A stretch of DNA of 64,000 nucleotides from Cryptomeria japonica (Eukaryota > Streptophyta > Pinopsida > Cupressales > Cupressaceae), in assembly GCF_030272615.1 (NCBI RefSeq), contig NC_081414.1, positions 310,063,164-310,127,163 on the forward strand, read 5' to 3'. Position numbers and translations under genes: made by a program. Below the pieces are notes generated by a model. The model made no database searches and was not told where the DNA came from. It saw nothing but the letters and a program-made list of their open reading frames with translations. This document shows, in pieces, positions 25,119-35,984 of the stretch (position 1 is its first letter; every line of letters begins with the position of its first letter).

Positions 25119-26491
25119 CCATTTCACACTCCATCCTTGCAGCGAACCTGAAAAGAAACATTGTGAATTAAGAAAGAAAATAAATTTAATCCTTCACACC
25201 TATCTCAGAAAACAACATCTATACTTTGTCAATCAAAATCTCAAAATGAGTGCTCTCTCTGGATTTGACTGGAATTTAGCATCAAATCAGGTCTGATCTG
25301 CAAGTCTGCTAAAATTCGCACCAAGATCATGCTTCAAAACTGGTAAATATTCCCTAAAAGTTGCAGTAAATCAGGCTTTGCTAGGTTCGCACTAGGTCAG
25401 ACCTTTAATTCTACCTAGAGCTGATGAAATTCGCCACCAAATCAAGGCATTGGATAAGAAAATTGTTTCAGGTCTGCTGGTAGAGCTTGCTCAGATCTGC
25501 TTCTGCCTTAATCAGCGTGTGAATGGATTGGATTTAATGGTTGAAATGAAAATTTAATCTCCCTCTTATATGTGTTCACATTGCAATTTCATCTTCCAGC
25601 AAGAAGAGATCAGCAGCCCCAGGGATTACTTACTTCACACTTAAAAAACTTGAATTTTCCTTCATCCTAAGCCAACTTAGGGCTTGCATCTAGCATGAGC
25701 GGGTTTATGATGATCAAATGTACTAGGGTCAACACATTTAGGACCTCCTTGAACACCAAGCTGGGCGAGATTTTGTGATAGTAATGCATTGAGAGTTATT
25801 TGATTGTTTTTTTTGTTCTCGTCCTAGGTCGGCTGTGCTGGCATTTAAGTTGATTTTCTCTCTTGAGTCAGCTAGGCAACAAGTAATGTGGAGACACATA
25901 TAAATGAGTGTCAAAGCACTATATCCACAACACCATCCAATTCACACTTGATTCTATATTACCTCTACTCTTCACTTAGGTCTGATGTGCAAATTCTAGT
26001 TCTGATCTGCCTTTAGGTCAAGTCAGACTTTGTTGAAGCTTTACATTAATGCAGATTGGACTTTGAAGAATTCTTACACTATGCTGGTTGGAGTTTGTGT
26101 CAAGTTTGCACAATATGCTTGATCGGAGTTTATTTAAACTTTGCAATGTCCTTGCCTAAGGTCGGAGTTTGAAGGAGATTTACATTCTGTCCAGGTCGGA
26201 CTACAAGCTGAATCTGCATTTTTTTGCCCTACTAAGGCCAAAGTTTCAAACAGCCTTGCATTCCACAAGAGAAAACTTTGAATGAAGATTGACACTATTT
26301 GCAAGGCGGAGTTTGCTTACATTTTGCATTCTTATCAATCAAGAGCGCGGAGTTCAAGTGAGTTGCACAATTTTCCATCACAGGTCGAAATTTGAAAGGT
26401 TTGAGCACTAATCAAAACCCTAGGTCGGACTTTGATCATGTCTTGCAATGATGCAAGATCGGAGTTATAAAATGTTTTGCACTCTTAATTG
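25119..26491. repeat. GGTCGGA-type irregular repeat region, left part
   Basis: The sequence continues at 38003 once T2 is removed. Irregular units of about 40-60 bp each contain GGTCGGAGTTT or GGTCGGACTTT followed by TTTGCA(C). They are clearest from 25985 onward. No gene is visible. Confidence 0.6.
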
Positions 26492-26496
26492 CTCTA

Positions 26497-26843
26497 TGTT
26501 TAGTCCTAAATGTATAGTTGGTGAATAATCAAATAACACAATAGTTCCTGTACGTACCAAGCATTCATGGAACAGAACAATTGTACATCATAACATAAAT
26601 GACAAATGATAATAATTAGACCAGAGAGTTATATCTTTATTCCAATGTCCAGAAATGTTCATACATAATCCCCCTGCCGAGGTTCCAACCAAACAATATA
26701 TAGACCCGACAGTTGGTCAAGTTGCCAACCGTCACCAACGCCCAACTACACTACGGGAACCTCTCGACGACAAACATAAACATAACACAACATACACACT
26801 TATAAATATTTATTCATACTAACATACGTTTTGACCCCTAACA
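26497..26843 (-). repeat. 3' LTR of T2
   Basis: A 347-bp LTR on the downstream side of the minus-strand element. It has TG/CA ends and about 95 percent identity to 37652-37997 by eye. Confidence 0.93.
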
Positions 26844-26847
26844 TTAG

Positions 26848-26859
26848 CCCCCCCAAAAA
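26848..26859 (-). other. Polypurine tract of T2
   Basis: Minus strand reads TTTTTGGGGGGG directly before CTAA and the 3' LTR start. T3 has the same arrangement at 44367-44379. Confidence 0.75.
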
Positions 26860-26975
26860 CGTAGTCGTCTTCCAGACAACTCAGACAAGAGAAACTGAAA
26901 TGAAAAACATAGCTAAGACCAAGAAGAGGGAGGAGACGTCCCAGTAGTGGTCGCTGTAGGAGGCTGCTGACCGGT

Positions 26976-29305
26976 TTAGAGTTTTAGGTTCTTTTCTGCC
27001 ATCAACTGTTGTTCACGAGCTTTCTTTACCATGTGAGCAGCTTCTAGTAGCTTCTTGTCCTTTTGTTCCAGCTGGGAAGTGAGCGCCGCCACCTGGGCTG
27101 CTAATGCTTGTGCCTCCTTCTCTTGTATGCTATAGCGGGCCTCACAGGTAGTCATCTTCATTTCCATCTCCTTCCTCAAACTCTTCTCTACTATGGCCAA
27201 CTCTGTCTGCTTCTTGCTCTCCTTTTCCAAGGTTATTATGTACATCTGTTGGGCCTCTTTCTCCACGTGATGTTGTTGCATCTGTAAGTACACCTCTCGG
27301 AAAGCCCCCTCCATGTTGCAGAAGGTGGTGCCTAAGGTGCCTGAGCCTCCTATCAAGTGCCCGTGGGTCCAGTTCCGAATCATCTCAGGTGTACTATTAT
27401 CTGGCCACCCCTGTTGCTCAAAGTGGTGTGAACTCATCTTTGCACCCTTGGGTCATGAAGTGACACAGCTGTGTAGCGTCGGCTGAATTGTCGGCCTCCA
27501 TCTGTCCAATAAGCTGAGCCATGCTGCGTGCAACATCAGAGAGCCCTTGTAGCTCCTCTAGGAATCGTCCGAGTGAGCCTGCTGAGTCATTCGGGTCAGG
27601 TGGTGTGATATGGAGTCCAGTGAGAGCTCCTTCCAGGCCACTGCTTTCCTCATCCCTTCCCTGCTGCTCTTGATCTATGGATCTCTCCACGTCTGGGACA
27701 ATGATCTCTCTATCTGTGGTCATGCTTGGCCTGATGGCCATGTTATGTGGTGCGCGGGAGGGGAGAAGGTGTGGGGCGAGTGCGAACTGCCCTAGCCATC
27801 CATCCAGCGAGGCGTCTATATCCTCATCTGTCATAGTATCCAAGGCTGCCTCTAAGTTAGCTGGTACCGTACTGGTTCCTATTGACACCGTACCGGTTTA
27901 TGCTACCGCCGTACTAGTTCCTGCCACTGTCGTACCAGTTTCTGTTCCTGCTGCCAATCGGCCAAACTGATCTGTGGCAACGATACCCGTCGTTGTGCCG
28001 GCGGCTCCCCTTCTCCAATCTTCTGGAACAGTACCCTCACTAGTCGTACATCTCCCACTGGGCTAGCTACTGCAAGCGCCTCTTGAGGTACCAAGTGTGC
28101 CAAGGCTAGTTTTGAGGGTGTAAATTTTACCCTCGTACTCTTCCATTGCACCCGTAATCCTCCCTGTTGCTCCTCTTCTTCATCTTCTTCCTGCTGCCAT
28201 GACTCTGTTTCCTCTTCCTCCTCTTCAGCGGTGTGTCCTGATAGATGGAACCCTTCATCCCCACTTTCCTGTTCTTATGTTTCTTCCACCTCCTCCAAAT
28301 CCTCGACACTGCTAACCTCTTCAATTTCTACGGATGTGTCTAGTTTCCTCCTCTTCCATGTGGGTTGCGCTGTGTTGCTAAGGATGTCCAGGTGAATGTA
28401 GTAGTACATGGTGGGTTTATTTGGTTCAACCCGTCCGCGAGGTTCAAAAGTTGCCCAAACCTTTGGCGGTACCTGCAGGCATACGACATCTAGGAACAAG
28501 CTGATAGCATAATGACACATGTAGAACGCTTTGTGTTCCAATCTCAGGAAGTCGTGTATGCATTCTGCCAGGAGTTGCCCCCAATTGTACACCTTCCCGC
28601 ATCTGATCCCGTTCATTAATCCAATCATCCATATGGCGATGTCAGAGGCACGGCTGGCCCCTGTCAGGCGGCTTTTGACTAGGTCCATTAACATCCTCCA
28701 TTCTCCTAGTGCGATAAAGGTACACTTCATTCCTCTGCTATCAGCCCAGGCGCTCTTCCACTGTTCTTCTGTGAGATCGTCTCTACACACCAAGTCCATC
28801 AACCATTTTTTCTTTTCTCTGGTGAGTTTTTTGGTTGGCTTGGCAGCAGATGCTCCTTTATCTGGTATGCCAAATACTCGCCTGAAATCCGCATTGTGTG
28901 CCCTTGAAACTAGATGACAAAAGCTCGTTCGTGCAAATTATAGCCGGATACCATGGTCTGCAAGACTGGCTCGATCTCTTTAATGTTGAATGTGGGCATC
29001 TGCACAGCGTGGTCGACCTGTGCCTTCCTGAGCGATTCCTTCATCACATGGTCTGGAGGGTTTTCCTCCCACCAGGTACGGCATTCATCGCCAGTCACAC
29101 TGTCGAATGCTACATTTGCTGCCGTGAGTTCCTTCGAGTCCTTTGTTGCCTTCGGTTTGCTCCTAGTTTTCTTGTTGCTGGCGAGCTCTATGGCAGTCAT
29201 GGCTGCACTGCAACTGCCTTTCTCTGCTCTTCTTCCCATACCCCTTCCTGAATCATTATTATAACCGTCTGACAGATTGTCTCGCCAGTTTGTACGGCCC
29301 ATTGT
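26976..29305 (-). pseudogene. T2 env-position gene (unknown, coiled-coil C-terminus)
   Basis: Homologous genes sit at the same place in T3 and T4. From right to left: an N-terminal charged region (from about 29305); 28802-28275 with the spaced motif SRLTG ... WM ... NW-x-Q ... IH-x2-L ... K-x-FYM-x2-Y; an acidic stretch rich in Glu; 27888-27418; and 27437-26976, a strong coiled coil (repeated heptads, Glu/Lys/Gln-rich). Frame shifts near 28905, 28280 and 27430 break it. I do not recognise a confident family. The motif region faintly recalls the 'putative plant transposon protein' domains annotated in plant retroelements, but no membrane segment or signal peptide is visible, so 'env-like' refers only to position. 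Confidence 0.65.
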
Positions 29306-29399
29306 GTCACTCTCAGTTTCCCTGCTGTACGGCCTCTTCCTTGTGTTTTGGCAGACAGGCCCTTTGCCTCTTATGCCTACGTACTGCCTTTTTGATTGT

Positions 29400-30200
29400 C
29401 TTGACAAGTTCCTGGCATACGGATATCTCTGCCTGCCTTCCTGGCACCGTACACCGTACGGATATCTCTGTCTGCCCGGTTGATGTCGTACGCCATACGG
29501 AATTTGCCTTGTGGAAATTGTTCTATGCGTGCTGGCGGGCGCGGGCTGTACATCGTACGGTGAAGGTATGCACTGGTTCCAGGTTATGTCCATACAGTAA
29601 CACCGTACGCCGTACGACACTTCGATTCGACACCCCCTGGTTTTCCTACGCCGTACTCGTACGGCGAACGATATGCTCTTCCTTGTGCTACGTACGCCAC
29701 AATCCTAAACGTCATATACCGTACACGTACTGTGTGTGTGTGTCGTACGTCGTATGGTGATCTTTGTTCCCACTCGGACGAACTTTGTATGTCGTACACA
29801 TACGACAACCTTGTGCTTTCCCTCCTTGTATTCCGTACGTCGTACAGTGATCTTTGTTCCCACTTGAAGGAACTCTGTATGTCGTACACGTACGACAACC
29901 TTGTGTTTTCCCTCCCTGTATTTCGTACGCTGTACGTCGTACTATGGCTCCAGTTTTCCGCCTTGTTTGTACACTGGACCCGTACGCCGTACGATATGAC
30001 TTGGCAATTCTTTGTAATCCGTACGTCGTACGATGTAGATCCCTAGCGCTCATGCCTTCCCGACTGTGCAATCCATACACCGTGCGGAATTATCCACTTT
30101 TGTGCATCCGTACACGTGTTCTGTACTGTGTCTTTCATTCGTACAATATGCAACTGTTCCGTACGGTATGCTACTTCCTTCCCTTCGCTCAGTCCTGTCT
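29400..30200 (-). repeat. CGTACG-rich palindromic spacer of T2
   Basis: Dense in CGTACG, CCGTACGCCGTACG, CGTACGTCGTAC and TCGTACACGTACGAC motifs, many self-complementary. It lies between the pol stop (30424) and the env-position gene. Translation gives only repetitive Y-G/D-V-R peptides on the minus strand. Sub-blocks near 29735-29830, 29831-29920 and 29921-30010 are diverged tandem repeats. Confidence 0.85.
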
Positions 30201-30423
30201 GGCTGCCAGGTTCATCTTCCTGTGTTGTGTCTAATGAGGCCTTGTGGGGATTTTTATGAGCCTTTCCTCTTGCCGGGGTTAGGTTTAGGTAAAAATGCCT
30301 TATCAACTTACTATAAAATAATTGTTTCCGCAGCAGGCTTACTTTTTCTCTATTGTTTTTACTTGTACTTGCCTGAATTTTTAATTTTTTAATGCCTGCC
30401 GATTTGGACTTACTTGCTTTTTT

Positions 30424-32010
30424 CTAGTACTTCTCCTCCTCGCCCTTCAAAGCCCCTTGTTTTTTCAGTCGTCTTACTTCTTTCATTTGGCACGGCTTCT
30501 TCAATATTAGCTTCATCGCCTTTAATTTGCCCAGGTACCTTTTGGCCTGATTGTGCCCTCTAGTTGGCCTTTTGTGAGTCACTGGCCAATTTATTGTGTT
30601 TGTTTTTTCGGTCGAAGAGCTTCCCTGTCTCCTTTGTTTCCATCTTGTTGGCCTTTTACCTTGCTTTTTCCTCAATTTCTTCCCTGGTTCGTCGTTCCTC
30701 GCCTTGTCCTCCTTCCATTTCTTGGTTGGTTCCTGTTCGGAGTCTCCTTCCTCATTGTTCCTCCTTTTTACTCCTGATGTATTGTTGGGCGTCCGCATTC
30801 TTATTTCCGAGTCGTGCAACCATGTACACACATGTGGTAGTCTTTTGTAGCATTCTTGTTCGTAGCAGGTCCCTACATATTCCAGGTCCCATATCTTGTC
30901 CACCAGTGGGCTGGGTCCCACACCCTTGTAGCGGCCGTCAATGTACCGATCTCCATATTGGTGGTACCATTTTACTCTTTCTCCGTCGATCTTCGGTGGT
31001 CCAGCCAAGTTGGGGATCACCCGGTATAAAGAGTTCGGTCCGGCCTCTACCTCGCCTGCTCCGGAAGCGATGACAAATAGGTCCTCTGTCTTCAGTACCA
31101 TTTTTAAACATGGTCCTAGGGTTGCCCCATATTCTTCCAGGTTGAGTTCTTCCTCTAGGTTCACCTGCTCTACCTCTTTAAGTAGGTTCTTAGCTTTCCT
31201 CCGAGCTTCTGCTTCTTCGTCAATGTCATATGCAACGTACCCCTCCCGAGCTCCTTCGTATGGGGCCCACTTTTTCCAATATCCTGAAACCCGTACCCAC
31301 ACAGCTGGGTCTCCAAAATATGCATTCGTGAGATGTTTGTGAATCCTGGCAACCGCTACACCTTCCACCCTTTTTGGCACAAGTCGTTCTTCCATGATCG
31401 ACAAGGGCTTCGCCCAATCGGCATCCCTCCGATAGGGTTCTCCTTTAACTACCGGGTCTTCCTCAACCTCCTTGCTTTGACCAATGGTCCAATGTCCTCT
31501 CGTGGCGTATCCTAGCATGTTGATGCCAATCACAGGTTTATTTCTTTCCCTGTATATTTTCAACTTGGAGCCGTTCATTGGGTCCCTAATTGGATTGTTA
31601 TCCAAGGTCGCGAACTTCACTGCTACATTCCTACCGACCTCTCTAATTTTATAAGGTCCGAGCCAACGGACCTTGAACTTCCTTGGTCGAAGTTCGTTCC
31701 GACCATTATACTTCAAAACTAATTGTCCCAGCCGGAAGTTGGCCTTTCGCAGATGCTGGTCGTGCCAATGCTTCCGCCGACATTGTGCCACCTCAGTTGC
31801 CCAATGTGCCATCAGTCTCTGTTCATCCAGCTTTATCAACCCATCAAGCCTTGCATTTATGCTTTCAGTGTCCCCTAGTCGATTTTCTACTGCCACCCGA
31901 AGGCTTGGCACGGTGTACTCGACAGGTACCACTGCCTCCTGCCCGTACATGAGCTGGAACGATGTATGCTCAGTAGTGACTTTGTATGTTGTACGGTAGG
32001 CCCATAGCAC
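30424..32010 (-). pseudogene. T2 integrase C-terminus with long novel extension
   Basis: Continues the integrase after a single stop at 32035-32037. Residues 1-50 are the end of the integrase core (TSFQLMYGQEAVVPVEY). Residues 95-125 are the SH3-like/GPY-F module (LGQLVLKYNGRNEL ... RWLGPYKI). From about residue 158 to 528 there is an extension that I do not recognise. Its first part holds GYATRGHWTIG, NAYFGDPAVWVRVSGYWKKW and EGYVAYDIDEEAEARRKA. Its middle holds KMVLKTEDLFVIASGAGE and DKIWDLEYVGTCYEQECYKRLPHVC. From about residue 430 there is a highly basic Lys/Arg tail. T3 conserves the same blocks (47878-48884). A chromodomain was looked for and is not evident. The tail could bind nucleic acid or serve as a nuclear localisation signal. 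Confidence 0.85.
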
Positions 32011-32037
32011 GGCTGGTAGCCTTTCCTCCCAGTCTTC

Positions 32038-33702
32038 TTATTCCATCCCACACGATTTGTAGATTATTGATACCAACACCTTGTTGGTTGCTTCTACCTG
32101 ACCATTAGCGCGGGGATAGTACGGACTGGATAAGTTATGGAATATTTTAAATTCCACTGTCATGGTACGGATTACTTGGTTGACAAAGTGCACTCCTCTG
32201 TCACTGGTTATTTGGAGTGGTATCCCGTACCTGGTGACAATCTGTTCGTACAGGAACCGTGTCGTACTCAGAGTCGTGTTATCCGGCAAGGCCCTAGCTT
32301 CTCCCCACTTGGTGAGATATTTTGTGGCAACTACAATATATCTGCACCGGTGTAGGTTACTTGGCTTGAGGGGTCCCACAAAGTCCAAACCCCATCGTTC
32401 GAATAGTTTCTGTGGCTGCGAAGGGAAGAGAGGCATGAAGTCCCTTTTGAGAGGTTTTCCCGCTCTTTGACAAGTGTCGCATCCAATCACCCACTCTCGG
32501 GCGTCGGTGTGTAGGGTTGGCAACCATAGACCTGTCAGAAGCACTTTCCTAGCGGTTGCATCTGGTCCCATATGTTCACCTGCCAATCCGTCGTGTACCT
32601 CCTTTAGTACACTGCAAATTTCCTCCTCCATGACACACCTCCTCAAGATCTGGTCAAGACCCATCTTATATAAAAGCCCATTGATTAGTTGGAAGGTTTT
32701 GCTCTTTAGTGCCAACTTTCTCCTTTCTCCTGAAGGCATCTCGCTTGGTAATGTGGAGGTAGATAGGTACTGGCCTATCTTTTCATACCAGGTTGGTAGT
32801 ATTGCAATTTGAAACAAGTGTGCATCTAGAAAGTCTTTGTTTACTCCCTCAGCCGGTTCCCCTGATCGGATCCTTGATAGTTGGTCAGTTATTACATGGG
32901 ACTTCCTTGGCCGTACGACAATGGTGAAGGTGAATTCCTCTAAGAGCAGTAGCCACAGGCTTATCCTCCCTTGAATGATTGGTTTATTCACTAGGTACAT
33001 TAGTGCCTGATGGCCTACATAAAATGTGAACGGCGTAGCCAACAAGTAGTGTCGAAACTTCTGTACTGCGTACACCATCCCCAGTGCTTCTCGCTCCGTT
33101 GTGCTATAGTTCTGTTCGGCCTTTGACAGAAGTCGGCTTGCAAAGAAGACGGAATGGTCTAGTCCTTGCGCCCCTACCTGGGCGAGAGTAGCACCAATTG
33201 CAAAGTTGGAGGCGTCGACGTGTACATGAAATTCCTTGTTCCAATCTGGGTACACTAATATCAGTGCACTCACCATCCGGTCTTTCAATTCCTTGAAGGC
33301 TTCTTCTTGCTCCGTACCCCACACAAACGGCTCTCCCTTCCTTGTCAACTTATCTAATGGCCAAGACACCTGCGCAAAGCCTTTGATGAATCTCTGGTAG
33401 TAGCTGACATGGCCGAGGAATGATTTCACCCCTATTACGTTCGTTGGGCTTTCCATGTTGACGATTACTCCTATCTTGTCTAGGTCTGTCTTCAATCCTT
33501 CTTTACAGATGATGTGGCCTCGGAGTTTCCCTTGTGGTACCATAAACCTGCACTTCTTTGGGTTCAAGGCTAACCTAGCCTTTCGACATCTTTCCATACA
33601 TTCTCCCAAAGCCTTCAAATGGGTGTCCTGATCGCTAAAAATCGACCAATCATCCAGAAATGCTTTGAAATTCCCTACTGACATCTTATCAAAAATATGC
33701 AA
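32038..33702 (-). pseudogene. T2 RT C-terminus, RNase H and integrase
   Basis: An open frame of 554 codons. The RT active site FLDDW is at residues 15-19, followed by ALNPKKC and the SFLGHVSYYQRF thumb block. RNase H holds HVHVDAS (Asp 163) and TTEREAL (Glu 204), but the usual Asp of the Y-V-D-H block is Gly 230. Integrase holds the His/Cys zinc finger (His 370, His 377, Cys 408, Cys 411) and catalytic Asp 440 (GLDFVGP), Asp 501 (TSDRG) and Glu 537 (QVEA). The frame is separated from the RT N-terminal half by one TAG at a conserved Gln codon (33709-33711) and from the integrase end by one TAA, also at a Gln codon. Order RT-RNase H-integrase is the Ty3 order. Confidence 0.92.
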
Positions 33703-33711
33703 AATTATTCG

Positions 33712-34776
33712 CTAGAAGGTCGCGGGCGCATTGCATAGCCCGAAGGGCATGCGATTATAGGCATACACTCCTTCCTCCACCACGAATGTGATCTTCATCT
33801 TATCTTCTTCCCCAATACTTATCTGGTTGTACCCGGAGAATCCATCCAGAAATGTGTATATTTTGTGCCCGGCAACTTCTTCCAGGATACTGTTAGTGAA
33901 TGGGATCGAAAATGGATCCTTGATGGTTACTGCATTTAGGTACCTGAAATCCACACATATCCTTATCTGATTAGCCTCTTTTTTAAGGGAGATGACTATT
34001 GGAGAAACCCAGTCACTTGTTTCCACTTTGAATATAATCCCTGCTTCCAACATTTTATTGATCTCCTCATTGACTCTGGCTACGTAGTTTTTGTTCATCC
34101 TATACGGCCTCCTTCGTGTCGGTTGGGCTCCTGGTACGAGGGTTATGCGATGCACGCATAGCTCCGGCGGTACCCCCTTCAAGTCTTTGTAGGTCCAGGC
34201 AAAGACATCTTTATATTCCAGAAATATCTTGAAGGCTGCTACCTTCAACATAGGGTTCCAATCATCTCCTACTAGTATCACCTGTGGTTCTGCTTCATTG
34301 CCCAAATTAATTTTCTCCACATCTTGTTCCTTGTACTTGATGGGTTTATCCGTTTCAAACTGGTGTGCTGGCGTCTCATCCACTATTGCCATTCCCTCTT
34401 GATATCTACCGTACTCTGGGGGAAAGGATTGTTCTTCCGTCCCACCGCTTGATTCTCCTATCTCACATATTTGTAGCATGTGACATTCTGGGTGGAAGAC
34501 CTCATAGTCCTCCATTTGCCAATGAAAAAGTCCTACCAGTGAACTGGCTCCATCCTCCAAACACCCGTCCAATTCCAACACTCCTTCCTCGTCGAGCTCT
34601 TTCCCTCCTCTGTCTCCTTCAGAGCTCCACTCCCATCGATTGGAATCTTCTGAGTCGGAGTCCGATGACGCGAGCTCTTCGCTGACGAACTGATTCCTGA
34701 GATCAATTACATACTTATGACCGTTACTCTCGATTGAGAGTGTATTCCTTTTCCAGTTATGATTAGCCTTGGCCAT
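33712..34776 (-). pseudogene. T2 protease-RT linker and RT N-terminal half
   Basis: Residues 1-190 form an acidic linker (SSDSDSEDSNRWEWSSEGD, GLFHWQMEDYEVFHPEC) leading to KDVFAWTYKDLKG. RT follows with WVSPIVISLKK, IRICVDFRYLNAVTIKDPF and FLDGFSGYNQI near residue 310, ending MPFGLCNAPATF at the TAG stop. The linker is shared with T1 and, decayed, with D1 near 43690-43750. Confidence 0.9.
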
Positions 34777-34818
34777 GATCAGCCACCCCCTTCCTAGAAG
34801 AGTGTCGTACGCTTTCCT

Positions 34819-35982
34819 TTACAGTGGAATGACTACAAAATCCAGAAGGAATTGCTGCGTCCCAATTACCACCTTTTGTGCCATGAGGATACCGAGGGGT
34901 TTGATACCGTGTTGATCGGCACCGACCAGGTGGAAGGTTGGTGGCCAAAGTGTAGGCTTGCAGAGGCTTCGCCAAGTTTCCTCCGGTAGTACATTGACTC
35001 CGGACCCACCATCAACAATGGTGTTTGTAAGCATTTGTCCCCTTATATCCATCTCTACTACTACCGGTTTTCGTCCAACGCCCACCACAAGTAGCATAGG
35101 ATTCATGGCATCTGTACCGGATTCCTTCACCGGGTCCGTACTACATGGTTCCACCACCGTTTGGTGTTCCTGACCGAGGGTAGTGTCCATGGTTACATTT
35201 GTCAAAGCCATCCTTAACTGTGGCATGGTCTGTAGAAGGTCGTACACTCGTACGGGTATTGTGGTTTGTAACATCTGCTTGATGATAGTCTTCTCTGGTT
35301 CCGACCGGATTGGTGTATCGGCAGTCAGGTGCGAGGCCCTCCGCTCTCCAACCATCGCCCGCTCGATATCCGCCCTTGCCTCCTGGAGTCTTTCTTTTTC
35401 TGTGCGAGGGTCCGAGTACATGGCTTTCTTGTTTTGCAACCTTGTGATTGCCAGTAAGTCTTCTCTTGATCCCTCCACATCGAGCATGTTCACCCCTTTT
35501 TGCTTTAGACAATCTATCTCCTCGTGATTTCCTGGGCCGCACCATCTGCACAGCAAACTTCCTACATCACCTCCGTTTTGGCATTCTCGAGCAAAGTGAC
35601 CCCATTCGTTGCACTTCCTGCACTGAATCATGGGTCGCCCCTTCCCGTCGTATTGAATTCTGCTCCTCAGTGTGTTATTATTGGATCTGTTGTTACCCCA
35701 CCGATTGCTTTTGTACCCTCCAGGTGAGGCGTCAGAGTTTGCTGTTGGCCTCGGCGGTGTGGTTTGGTCGGGTTGGGCGTAAAACACTTGTGTGCTTCGT
35801 GCTTTCAAGTTGTATGGGTATTCCTTAGTGGAATATCCCGTTATTTGGCAAATGTCACAGAAAACTTTATGGGGGCAACTTCCTTTAGTGTGTCCTTCAG
35901 TCTTGCAGTCAGTACACCATAGTTCTTTTCCTTCCCTACCACTTTCTTTGTCACCTTTTAACTCCTTCATTATCCTCATCAT
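34819..35982 (-). pseudogene. T2 nucleocapsid (multiple CCHC knuckles) and protease
   Basis: An open frame of 387 codons. Three intact CCHC knuckles are at residues 23-36, 121-134 and 145-158. A fourth at 42-56 has lost its His and last Cys (CDIC followed by Tyr residues). Between them is an Asn/Ser-rich stretch. The protease region carries TNTIVDGGSGVNVLPEETW with the catalytic Asp at 324, then LVGADQHGIKPLG. It ends at a TAA at a position where T1 continues open, so protease and RT were once one frame. The start is set by a frame shift from gag near 35982. Confidence 0.88.
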
Positions 35983-35984
35983 AT

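Noticed and set aside
29290-30392. Long plus-strand frames across the CGTACG-rich spacer
   Set aside because: Low-complexity repetitive translation with no conserved counterpart in T1 or T3.
30564-31073. 169-codon plus-strand frame opposite T2 pol
   Set aside because: Antisense shadow of the conserved pol extension; no family resemblance.
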